DNA of 9,269 nucleotides from assembly GCA_021772735.1 (NCBI GenBank), contig JAJFLK010000354.1, forward strand, positions 1 through 9,269, in the 5' to 3' direction. A program made the translations under genes and the position numbers. The notes below the pieces were generated by a model. It saw only the letters and a list, made by a program, of their open reading frames with translations. It was not told where the DNA came from and made no database searches. Positions within the stretch are counted from its first letter, which is position 1. Each line of letters opens with the position of its first letter. The stretch comes from Candidatus Sumerlaeota bacterium (lineage in GTDB: Bacteria > Sumerlaeota > Sumerlaeia > MVZB01 > JAJFLK01). This document shows, piece after piece, positions 1 to 6,607 of the stretch.

Positions 1-633
1 GATCCCTGGAGTGATATCGAAGCGCGTTATCCGCGCGGCGCCAGGGTCAAGGGCAATGTTACCGGGCTGACCAAGTTCGGTGCGTTCGTCGAGATCGAAC
101 CCGGAATCGAAGGCATGATTCACGTCTCGGATTTCTCCTGGGAGCAGCGGGTCGAGCAACCGCGCGACGTCGTTGAAAAGGGCCAGGAAGTCGAGGCTTC
201 GATCCTCGCGATCGATCGCCAGAGGCGGCGCATTTCGCTTGGCATTAAACAGCTCAGCGCGAGCCCGATCGAGGAGTATTCGAACTCCCACCGTATCGGC
301 GACCATGTCGAAGGAGAGGTGACCAACGTCACCGACTTTGGAGTGTTCGTTAAACTCGCCGATCGGATCGAGGGATTCATTCACGTCTCCCAGCTTGAGC
401 GCAGCCGTGTCGAATCTCCTTCGTCCGTATTCAAGGCGGGCGATACGGTCACCGCGGAGATAACCAAGATCGAAAAGGACTCGGGCAAGATATCCCTCTC
501 CAGGCGCCAGATGCTCAAAAAGGAAGAGAAACGCCTGCTCAAGACCTACACCAAATCCTCCGAGAGCGGCGGCGCGAGCCTCGGCGAATTGATCGCGGGC
601 CTTTCGCTGGACGACGATCTGCCAAAGAAATAG
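1..633 (+). CDS. rpsA: Ribosomal protein S1, C-terminal part (5' end outside window)
   Basis: The reading frame is open from base 1 to the TAG at 631-633, giving 210 residues with no start in the window. S1 is the mRNA-binding protein of the 30S subunit and helps dock mRNA for initiation. Two S1 OB-fold repeats are visible, at about residues 11-85 and 98-172. Each has the family signature: G-V-T--T-FGAFVE/FGVFVK, then EG-IHVS, then a G-x-x-V-A-I-x-x-I block, and a closing R-RISL or KISLSRR strand. A charged tail ends in LDDDLPKK. The tandem repeats with a short acidic/basic tail fit the end of a multi-repeat S1 rather than a one-repeat protein such as YhgF or PNPase. Only the repeat number is unknown. 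No clear terminator follows: there is only a 4-bp stem with a TTCG loop at 636-647 and no T-run. Confidence 0.9.
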   Translation, partial: DPWSDIEARYPRGARVKGNVTGLTKFGAFVEIEPGIEGMIHVSDFSWEQRVEQPRDVVEKGQEVEASILAIDRQRRRISLGIKQLSASPIEEYSNSHRIGDHVEGEVTNVTDFGVFVKLADRIEGFIHVSQLERSRVESPSSVFKAGDTVTAEITKIEKDSGKISLSRRQMLKKEEKRLLKTYTKSSESGGASLGELIAGLSLDDDLPKK

Positions 634-799
634 CGCGCCTTCGGGCGAGCGGAACGCGTTCGAAGAGTCCGAATCACGCCCGCCCTCTCTGCGAACATCT
701 CATCCCGGCCCTTTATCCTTCATGATACACTCCGGCGCCTCTGGGCCACGCCCTTGACCCGCATGCCCATGAACCGCCGGTGGAGCGATCCGCGCACGT
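634..799. other. Intergenic region between rpsA and the helicase
   Basis: This 166-base gap holds no supported gene. A short CGCC-TTCG-GGCG hairpin lies at 636-647 just after the rpsA stop but lacks a T-run. A possible extended -10 (TGaTACACT, 723-731) is present without a recognisable -35 box. It could be a weak promoter for the helicase operon. I cannot tell whether the helicase is transcribed from here or by read-through from rpsA. Confidence 0.3.
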
Positions 800-2506
800 A
801 TGATGGTCGAGCTCGAACTTATCAAAGACGACCTTATCGGCGTTCGATTTGATTACGACGCGGTGTTCGTCAGGGGCATCAAGATGCTCACGCACCGCAA
901 GTGGAACCCGCGCAAGAGGCGGTGGGAAGTCCACATCGGGCACCTCAAAGAGATCGTTTCGATATTCAACTTGCAGCCGGTCGCCATCCCATCGGCGATT
1001 CAGAAACAATTCGATGCGCACGCGAAGAAGCCTGCGCTCGTCGTCGAACTCGACGTGCTCCAGGGGCAAATTCACGGTCTGCGGTTTCCGATGCGCGAGA
1101 TCGACGACGCTCTCTCCTATCCGCTTCCCGGCCATCGTTTCAGCCCCAAGTTCAAATCCGGCCGGTGGGACGGCAAGCGTCATCTGTTCAATACGAAGTC
1201 GTGCAAATTCCCGGCGGGTCTCTGGCCATACGTTCACAAGATTCTAAAGGCCCACGATCTGGAGTGGAAAACGAAGCGGAGCGGACGCGCCGCGAAAGCC
1301 TCGATTCAATTTCCCGAGCCCGCGACCGAGCTGCGCGATTATCAGACCAAGGCCGTCACGGCGGCATTGAAGAAGAAGCGCGGGATTCTTCAGATCGCCA
1401 CGGGCGGCGGCAAGACGCTGATCGCGGCGCACCTGATTCAGAACCTTGGGCGTCGTGCGGTTTTCTTCGTCCACACGCGCGAACTTCTGCATCAAACCGC
1501 CGAGGTCTTCAGGAGCGAGCTCGGCGTCGAGATCGGCCTGCTGGGCGATGGCCATGCGACCACTGCGGATATTACCGTCGCCACACTGCAAACAGTCTCG
1601 CGCGTTTTCGACGTCGCCTTCGCGCGAGCCAAGGGGACGGCCGCAGAGCGGGCGCTCGACGAAGAGGCGGGCGCCACGCGCGAAGCGGCGACTCGCCTGG
1701 GAAAGCGCAAAGACGAGATTCGCGAGCACATCGAATCGGCCGAAGTCGTCATCTTCGACGAATGTCACCACGTCCCGGCCGATACCGCGTTCAAGATCGC
1801 CTTCAAAACGCCCAAAGCGCCGTTTCGATACGGCCTTTCGGCGACGCCCTGGCGCGACGACCACAACGATATGTTGCTCGAAGCAGCCCTGGGGCCTCGG
1901 CTGTGCAAGGTCAATGCCTCGAAATTGATCGACCTCGGGTTCCTTGTCCGCCCGACCGTCACAATGCATCTGGCGAAGACCGAAATCCCGATTCCGTATC
2001 GGGCCGATTACCCCGATGTCTACCGCAGTGCTATCGTGGAAAACCAGTTGCGCAATCGAGCGATCGCGGCTGCGGCGCGCGAATGGACCGCTCAAGGCCT
2101 GTCGGTTCTGATCCTCGTCGCTAAGGTCGCGCACGGTCGGCTGATCGAGGAGCTCCTGCCCGAGGCTGGATTCGCCTATGGGGCCCTCGATATGGAGACC
2201 CGACGCGCGCTCGTCCGCGATCTGGAACGGAAATTGCACCCGGTTCTTATCGCGACGACCCTCGCCGACGAGGGATTGGATATTCCGAGCCTCGATGCCG
2301 TCATTCTCGCCGGAGGCGGCAAATCGGCCACCAAGGCATATCAGCGTATCGGACGCGCCTTGAGGCCCGCGAAAGGGAAATCCGGAGCCCACATCATGGA
2401 TTTTTTTGATCGCGCAAACTATGTTGAGGGCCATAGCGTTGAGCGGCTCCGCCTGTATCGCGATGAGCCGGCCTTCGACGTCGAAACGCGTGGATTCAAA
2501 GCATGA
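800..2506 (+). CDS. SF2 DEAD/DEAH-type DNA helicase, UvsW/XPB-like with HARP-like N-terminus
   Basis: This is a 568-residue ATP-dependent helicase or branch-migrating translocase, probably acting on recombination or stalled-fork DNA. The motifs are complete and in order: LRDYQ (178-182), Walker A ATGGGKT (200-206), the ATLQTVSR strand (261-268), Walker B DECH (320-323), SATPWR (347-352), motif V ATTLADEGLDIPSLD (485-499) and motif VI QRIGRALRP (515-523). Both RecA lobes are therefore intact. Residues 80-155 contain FKSGRWDGKRHLF...FPAGL, which matches the N-terminal substrate-binding domain of phage T4 UvsW as I recall it (FRYGNWDGRIRLL). Residues 10-57 (FDYDAVFVRGIKML, RKWNPRKRRWEVHI) resemble the HARP domain of SMARCAL1-type annealing helicases. 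A charged insert of about 40 residues (274-313) precedes the DECH box. An in-frame stop at 770-772 limits the start to ATG 800 or ATG 803. The Shine-Dalgarno site is poor. The exact substrate is inferred, not shown. Confidence 0.88.
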   Translation: MMVELELIKDDLIGVRFDYDAVFVRGIKMLTHRKWNPRKRRWEVHIGHLKEIVSIFNLQPVAIPSAIQKQFDAHAKKPALVVELDVLQGQIHGLRFPMREIDDALSYPLPGHRFSPKFKSGRWDGKRHLFNTKSCKFPAGLWPYVHKILKAHDLEWKTKRSGRAAKASIQFPEPATELRDYQTKAVTAALKKKRGILQIATGGGKTLIAAHLIQNLGRRAVFFVHTRELLHQTAEVFRSELGVEIGLLGDGHATTADITVATLQTVSRVFDVAFARAKGTAAERALDEEAGATREAATRLGKRKDEIREHIESAEVVIFDECHHVPADTAFKIAFKTPKAPFRYGLSATPWRDDHNDMLLEAALGPRLCKVNASKLIDLGFLVRPTVTMHLAKTEIPIPYRADYPDVYRSAIVENQLRNRAIAAAAREWTAQGLSVLILVAKVAHGRLIEELLPEAGFAYGALDMETRRALVRDLERKLHPVLIATTLADEGLDIPSLDAVILAGGGKSATKAYQRIGRALRPAKGKSGAHIMDFFDRANYVEGHSVERLRLYRDEPAFDVETRGFKA

Positions 2507-3018
2507 ATCGCAAACAGTTATTCGTCCTCGTTAACTCCGTGCTGATTGCCATCGCCGGATTCTCTGTCTATTATCTGGCCACGGCGGAGTATGTGGAGCC
2601 ACGAGAAATCGCGGAGGCGCGCCGGCAGCTGGAGCCCTCTTCGACCCAGGACGAAATTTCCGAGCCGCACGATCCCGGTCAATCTCTCCGCCTCAATGAC
2701 GTTCGATTCTTCGATACGCTGATCGAGCTCACGCCCACGCCGACGAGGACGCCACGCGCGACGCCAACGCCATTCCCGATCAAGGATATGCTATATCCCT
2801 GGCGGATCATCTCGATGAGCGAGAATTCGGTGACCATCTTCGATCAGCAGTCCAAGGAAGAATTCGACATGACCGTCGGCGGGACCAACCGAAACGCGAA
2901 GCTCAATCAGCAGAGCATGGATGTTCAGCTTATCAGCGTTAATATTGACGCCGACCCCCTCGAAGCGACCTTTCGAAACACTCGAGGCGATACTTACACG
3001 ATCAAGATGCAGTTCTAA
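2503..3018 (+). CDS. Bitopic inner-membrane protein with periplasmic domain, possible GspC/PilP-like secretin partner
   Basis: A 171-residue protein whose ATG overlaps the helicase stop (ATGA, 2503-2506), so it is probably translationally coupled. Residues 1-4 are basic and 5-26 form one hydrophobic helix with no signal-peptidase site, so it should be anchored in the inner membrane with its C-terminus in the periplasm. Residues 27-76 are polar and charged. Residues 77-92 are a Thr-Pro linker (TPTPTRTPRATPTPFP). Residues 93-171 look like a compact beta-rich domain (WRIISMSENSVTIFD ... DTYTIKMQF). The plan of anchor, Pro-rich linker and small beta domain, encoded just before a secretin, matches the arrangement of GspC or PilP clamp proteins that bind secretin N-domains. 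I see no family signature in the sequence itself, so that role comes from context. The stop is five bases before the secretin start. Confidence 0.75.
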   Translation: MNRKQLFVLVNSVLIAIAGFSVYYLATAEYVEPREIAEARRQLEPSSTQDEISEPHDPGQSLRLNDVRFFDTLIELTPTPTRTPRATPTPFPIKDMLYPWRIISMSENSVTIFDQQSKEEFDMTVGGTNRNAKLNQQSMDVQLISVNIDADPLEATFRNTRGDTYTIKMQF

Positions 3019-3023
3019 TCCGC

Positions 3024-5621
3024 ATGCCGCACGATGGTGCTCCGTTGACTCAAGCCACCCCCCGCTTCCAATGCCGCCGCGCCCACACGGGCCGAGCCTT
3101 TGTCCTCACCTGCGCCTCGTCGCTCAGAGCGACGCTGATGCTCATCGGCTGTGCGCTTTTCCTTGTTATGCCAATCGCGCATGCCCAAGGCCAGGGAGGC
3201 CCGAATTCCGGAACTCGGCCGGGGCAAGAGCGCGATGGCGAGAGGGACGGCGAGCAGGGAATGGGTCGCCCTCGGGCACCGGGGCAGACGCAGGGGCGGG
3301 CGCCCGCCGCGCCTGCTGGCCAGACTCAGGCGCTGGCCGATCCGCGCGAGAACCCTATCGTCAAAACCTCCAAGGAGACCCCGACGGCAGCGGCTCAGAT
3401 TCTCCCCCCAGCTCCGGCCGAAGCGCCCCGAATGACGTTGCTCGAAAAAGGACAGGCTCTCGAACGCATCACGGAAAAGATAAAAACCGGCACCGGAACC
3501 GTCGTTCGCGGGATGGGACAAACGCCCGGCACGCAGATCGACATCCGTGCGCGTGACAAAACGATCGAAGAGATCCTCGACACAATCGTCGCGGGCCAGC
3601 AGGGCTGGATCTGGGCCAAGCGCGAAGACGGCAGTTATGAGATTTGGGACGAGGCCTCATTCACAGATGTCGTCCTGCGCAACCGCGTCATACAGGTCGT
3701 CATTCCCATCCTCTACGTCAACGCTCAGGATCTCGTTCCGGCCATCGACGGCGTCAAATCCGAAGTCGGCCAGATCGCCGTCAACCCGCGAACGAACGAG
3801 CTGATCGTCACCGACCTGCCGGACAAGGTCGCGCTGGTCCGCAGCATTATCCGCGTGCTGGACGTGCAGCTATACACACAGGTTTTTTACGTTCGCCATG
3901 CTCCGTTCGAGGAGATTCAAGATCGGATCTCCGCGCTCAAGTCCGACCCTGGCGAGATTCAGATCGATCCGATCAACCGGCGAATCATCGTCACCGATAC
4001 GTTCCAGAAGCTTAAGCAGATGGAGCAGCTCCTCGAACTGCTCGACATCGACCGCCCGATGCGGATCTATCACCTCAACTCCATCGGGCTGGAATCTTCG
4101 GACGCCACGGCTCTGATCGAAGACTTCATCACGCCCATCACGACAGCCGACGCCCAGGTCATCTACAACGAATCACAGGCGACTCTGCTGGTCAAAGACC
4201 TGCCCGACGTCCACGAGCAGATCCTCCAGATCCTCGAAGCGATCGACCGCACGCCGCGTCAGGTCTGGATCGAGGCCGAGGTGCTCGAAGTGCGCGAGGA
4301 TTACCAACTCGGATTTTCGGTCAATGCGTCGTATTCGGGCGACTTGACCGGGGCCACGGCCGCAGGCCTGACCAATCCCTTTGGCATTAGCGACCTCACA
4401 TCTCTCGATACAGGTACAATTTTCCCGATCGTGACTTCGTCCGCAGCGACTGGTGAAGGACTTAATCTCCGGATCCTACGCGGCGATCTTCAGGCCGAAC
4501 TCAAGGCGATGCAGAGCGATAAAGACACACGCCAACTCCTCCAGCCGCGCCTGCTCGTTCGCAACCTGGAGGAAGCGCTCATCGAACTGACGATCCAAAA
4601 TCCCCAGACGACGACATTCTTCAACAACAATAACAATACCGGCGGCGGTGGATTTACCTCGACCTCGGTAACATTCATTCCTTCGGGACTCACGCTCACG
4701 CTGACACCGACCATCAGCAATCGTGGGCTGATCGAAATGGATATCGATTTCGTGAACAGCATCGCGGAAACACTTAATATTCAGACCGGAAACGGAAACT
4801 CTCAGGACGCCGTCAGACTCGACGAGACGCACGTTCAGACGGTCATGATCATCCCCAGCGGCGAGACCCGTGTTCTGGGCGGCGCCGTGACACGCAACGA
4901 GAGCGAGGAAAAACGCGGCCTTCCGTTCCTCTCTCAGATTCCGCTGATCGGAGGCATCTTCGGCGCGCAAGACACCAGTTCGTCCAAACGAAACCTTTTC
5001 TTCTTCATCACGCCGACGATCGTGCAGGAGTCGCCGCAGGTCGATACACTTTACGAGCCGATCAACGATGCCGCGTGGGCTTTGGAGCACGGTGTCGCCA
5101 TCGGACGACCCGGAGCCGTGCCGCCCGAAGAAAACCCCATTCCCGCTTCACTGCTGCCCTGGCTCGCCGAAGAAAACCCGGCTTCCATCGACGGCCTGGA
5201 TCCAGAGGACGGAACTCAAGATCTCCGAAGCACGCTGGGTGAACCTGCCGGGGAACTGCCCTCGGGCGAGCCGATCCTACCGAGCGGGGAGGCCGAGATC
5301 GAAACGCTTCAGGGATTCCTGCACGATGAGCCGATCGAGAAGATCAATCCCGCCGCCGACGGCGATTATGTCGGCCCGGGAGTCGAACGCCTGACCGGCG
5401 GAACAACCGGCGAAGCCGGCCCTTCGGGCACGATCCGAAGCAGCACGAATGCGAGCGCGACGCCGACCCCGAAGCCGACACCCAAGCCCGCCGCGCCGAC
5501 GCAACCCCCCGGAGCCGGCGCCTCGGGCAATCCCGATGACGCGCCTCCGAAGGGAGCCCCTCCGCCCGGCGTGGGCGCTCCTCCTCCGGGCCCCAGCCAG
5601 ACCGAAACCCGCGTGCGCTAG
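3024..5621 (+). CDS. gspD: Type II secretion-type secretin (GspD-like outer-membrane channel)
   Basis: An 865-residue outer-membrane secretin; oligomers form the gated channel of type II secretion and related machines. A signal peptide (about 33-54, ending AHA|QG) sits unusually deep, after a basic N-region. The only upstream ATG is at 3024; Met39 would leave almost no N-region. Residues 55-170 are a Gly/Pro/Gln/Arg-rich disordered stretch. About 172-215 is an N0-like domain. Three NolW/secretin-N repeats follow at about 220-282, 284-345 and 347-412, each with the IxxDxxxNxLIVTD type of strand. The C-terminal secretin domain runs from VWIEAEVLEV (414-423) to NLFFFITPTIV (657-667). It includes the hallmark PSGETRVLGG...GLPFLSQIPLIGGIFG (611-647). 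No AMIN domain is present, which favours GspD over PilQ. Residues 668-865 are an extra Pro/Gly-rich tail with TPTPKPTPKP (813-822). It is encoded five bases after the bitopic protein. No GspE, F or G gene is in the window, so the system type is inferred. Confidence 0.92.
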   Translation: MPHDGAPLTQATPRFQCRRAHTGRAFVLTCASSLRATLMLIGCALFLVMPIAHAQGQGGPNSGTRPGQERDGERDGEQGMGRPRAPGQTQGRAPAAPAGQTQALADPRENPIVKTSKETPTAAAQILPPAPAEAPRMTLLEKGQALERITEKIKTGTGTVVRGMGQTPGTQIDIRARDKTIEEILDTIVAGQQGWIWAKREDGSYEIWDEASFTDVVLRNRVIQVVIPILYVNAQDLVPAIDGVKSEVGQIAVNPRTNELIVTDLPDKVALVRSIIRVLDVQLYTQVFYVRHAPFEEIQDRISALKSDPGEIQIDPINRRIIVTDTFQKLKQMEQLLELLDIDRPMRIYHLNSIGLESSDATALIEDFITPITTADAQVIYNESQATLLVKDLPDVHEQILQILEAIDRTPRQVWIEAEVLEVREDYQLGFSVNASYSGDLTGATAAGLTNPFGISDLTSLDTGTIFPIVTSSAATGEGLNLRILRGDLQAELKAMQSDKDTRQLLQPRLLVRNLEEALIELTIQNPQTTTFFNNNNNTGGGGFTSTSVTFIPSGLTLTLTPTISNRGLIEMDIDFVNSIAETLNIQTGNGNSQDAVRLDETHVQTVMIIPSGETRVLGGAVTRNESEEKRGLPFLSQIPLIGGIFGAQDTSSSKRNLFFFITPTIVQESPQVDTLYEPINDAAWALEHGVAIGRPGAVPPEENPIPASLLPWLAEENPASIDGLDPEDGTQDLRSTLGEPAGELPSGEPILPSGEAEIETLQGFLHDEPIEKINPAADGDYVGPGVERLTGGTTGEAGPSGTIRSSTNASATPTPKPTPKPAAPTQPPGAGASGNPDDAPPKGAPPPGVGAPPPGPSQTETRVR

Positions 5622-5623
5622 CT

Positions 5624-5717
5624 ATTTAATTAGGGACAGTTACCTATTTTTTTCTCGGTCGCGTTAACGGCGGGGTCAAGGCACAGGGCAAAAATAGGTA
5701 ACTGTCCCTAATTAAAT
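5624..5717. repeat. Perfect 28-bp inverted repeat with 38-base loop (REP/MITE-like element)
   Basis: The left arm 5624-5651 (ATTTAATTAGGGACAG... TACCTATTTTT) is the exact reverse complement of the right arm 5690-5717, 28 of 28 bases. The spacer 5652-5689 is GC-richer and contains an 8-bp palindrome, CGTTAACG (5662-5669). The element fills 94 of the 106 bases between the secretin stop and the next ATG. Its AT-rich tips and GGGACAG/CTGTCCC core differ in composition from the genes around it. This resembles the repeated hairpins mobilised by REP-associated (RAYT/Y1) transposases, or a small MITE; I recall similar GGGACAGTTACC-type repeats in several environmental genomes. No target-site duplication is evident. 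As RNA it would form a very stable hairpin that could stop, slow or protect transcripts ending after the secretin gene. Confidence 0.85.
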
Positions 5718-5727
5718 TCCCAGACCC

Positions 5728-6564
5728 ATGGCCACTCATATCATCCAACCTCTCATCAATCGCTTCTGGCGCCTCGTCGCTCGGAACTGGCCTTTCGCCA
5801 AAGGCCGCACTCGCATCCAGCAAGCCGCCTGGCGGGGCATCAAAGGGCGCACCAAAGCGCACGACAGATTTGGATGTCTGTTCAACCTCGATCTCGACGA
5901 ATTCGTTGATTGCGAATTTTACCTGCGCGGCGGATTCGAGACGGACGGCATCGAGCTGCTCGCTCGGCTCGCCGATGATCGAGGCTGCACGGCGTTCATC
6001 GACATCGGCGCATACATCGGCGCGTTCTCGCTTCCGCTAGCCAAGAGCCGGGGAATCGAGAAGGTCTATGGCTTCGAGGCCCATCCCGAGAATTTCGCGC
6101 GGTACGTCGCGAACATTGAGCTGAACGGTCTGGGGGACGTTATCGCGCCGTTCAAAGTCGCGCTTTCTTCGGAATCGGGCACCGCTCAGCTTTTTATTTC
6201 CGACGCGCGCAAAGAGATCAACGCTCTCAAACTGAACCAGGGCACGACCTCACTGGTGCGCAATCCCGATCGCCACACTCGCTCGATCGAAATTGCAAAG
6301 AAGCCGCTGGATGGCCTCCTCGATCTGGAGGGCCGGAGCCTGGCCATCAAGATCGACGTCGAAGGACACGAGGCCGAGGTGCTCGGAGGCATGAAGAATC
6401 TGCTGCGTTCCAATGCGTGTGTTTTGCACATCGAGATTTTCCCCGACCGGCTCGACGCGGTTGATGCGCTGCTCCGCGAACTGGGGCTGACGCGCCTCGG
6501 TCAGTATCGCCTCGAAGGCGACAACTATATTTATGCGAGCCAAACGCCTCGGGTGCAGGTATAA
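5728..6564 (+). CDS. FkbM-family SAM-dependent methyltransferase
   Basis: A 278-residue class I methyltransferase of the FkbM family; these methylate hydroxyls on sugars, glycans or secondary metabolites. The SAM-binding motif I is FIDIGAYIGAF (90-100), followed by a beta-2 acidic residue in VYGFEAHPEN (113-122). The family-specific KIDVEGHEAEVLGGM lies at 208-222, and LHIEIFPD (233-240) is the late strand. Residues 1-45 are a basic amphipathic leader without a clear signal peptide, so the protein is likely cytoplasmic. The start at 5728 is the only ATG near the N-terminus, but it has no Shine-Dalgarno site because the inverted repeat ends ten bases upstream. The glycosyltransferase that follows suggests that a surface polysaccharide or glycolipid is the substrate; the actual acceptor cannot be read from the sequence. 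Confidence 0.88.
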   Translation: MATHIIQPLINRFWRLVARNWPFAKGRTRIQQAAWRGIKGRTKAHDRFGCLFNLDLDEFVDCEFYLRGGFETDGIELLARLADDRGCTAFIDIGAYIGAFSLPLAKSRGIEKVYGFEAHPENFARYVANIELNGLGDVIAPFKVALSSESGTAQLFISDARKEINALKLNQGTTSLVRNPDRHTRSIEIAKKPLDGLLDLEGRSLAIKIDVEGHEAEVLGGMKNLLRSNACVLHIEIFPDRLDAVDALLRELGLTRLGQYRLEGDNYIYASQTPRVQV

Positions 6565-6594
6565 CTGGCCTCGTCCGAATCAGGTTTTCTCATC

Positions 6595-6600
6595 GGGGAA
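6595..6600 (+). promoter_or_regulatory. Ribosome binding site deciding the glycosyltransferase start
   Basis: GGGGAA lies seven bases before ATG 6608. An alternative in-frame ATG at 6533 overlaps the preceding gene, has no comparable site and adds 25 residues that do not look like a membrane-protein N-terminus. ATG 6608 is therefore the better start. Confidence 0.6.
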
Positions 6601-6607
6601 TGGCGTC

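Noticed and set aside
636..647. TTCG-loop hairpin after rpsA as an intrinsic terminator
   Set aside because: The stem is only 4 bp and no T-run follows.
901..2124. 407-codon plus-strand frame overlapping the helicase in another frame
   Set aside because: The translation is low-complexity and Arg/Ser-rich with no motif; the helicase frame explains the DNA.
1244..2434. Long open frame on the minus strand (396 codons), plus a shorter one at 713-1237
   Set aside because: Both lie opposite the helicase gene, whose motifs are complete. Their translations are Arg-rich and motif-free, as expected for antisense frames in GC-rich coding DNA.
6533..6607. Upstream ATG 6533 for the glycosyltransferase
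   Set aside because: It overlaps the FkbM gene and lacks a ribosome binding site. ATG 6608 has GGGGAA at a good distance and a typical basic N-terminus before the first helix.
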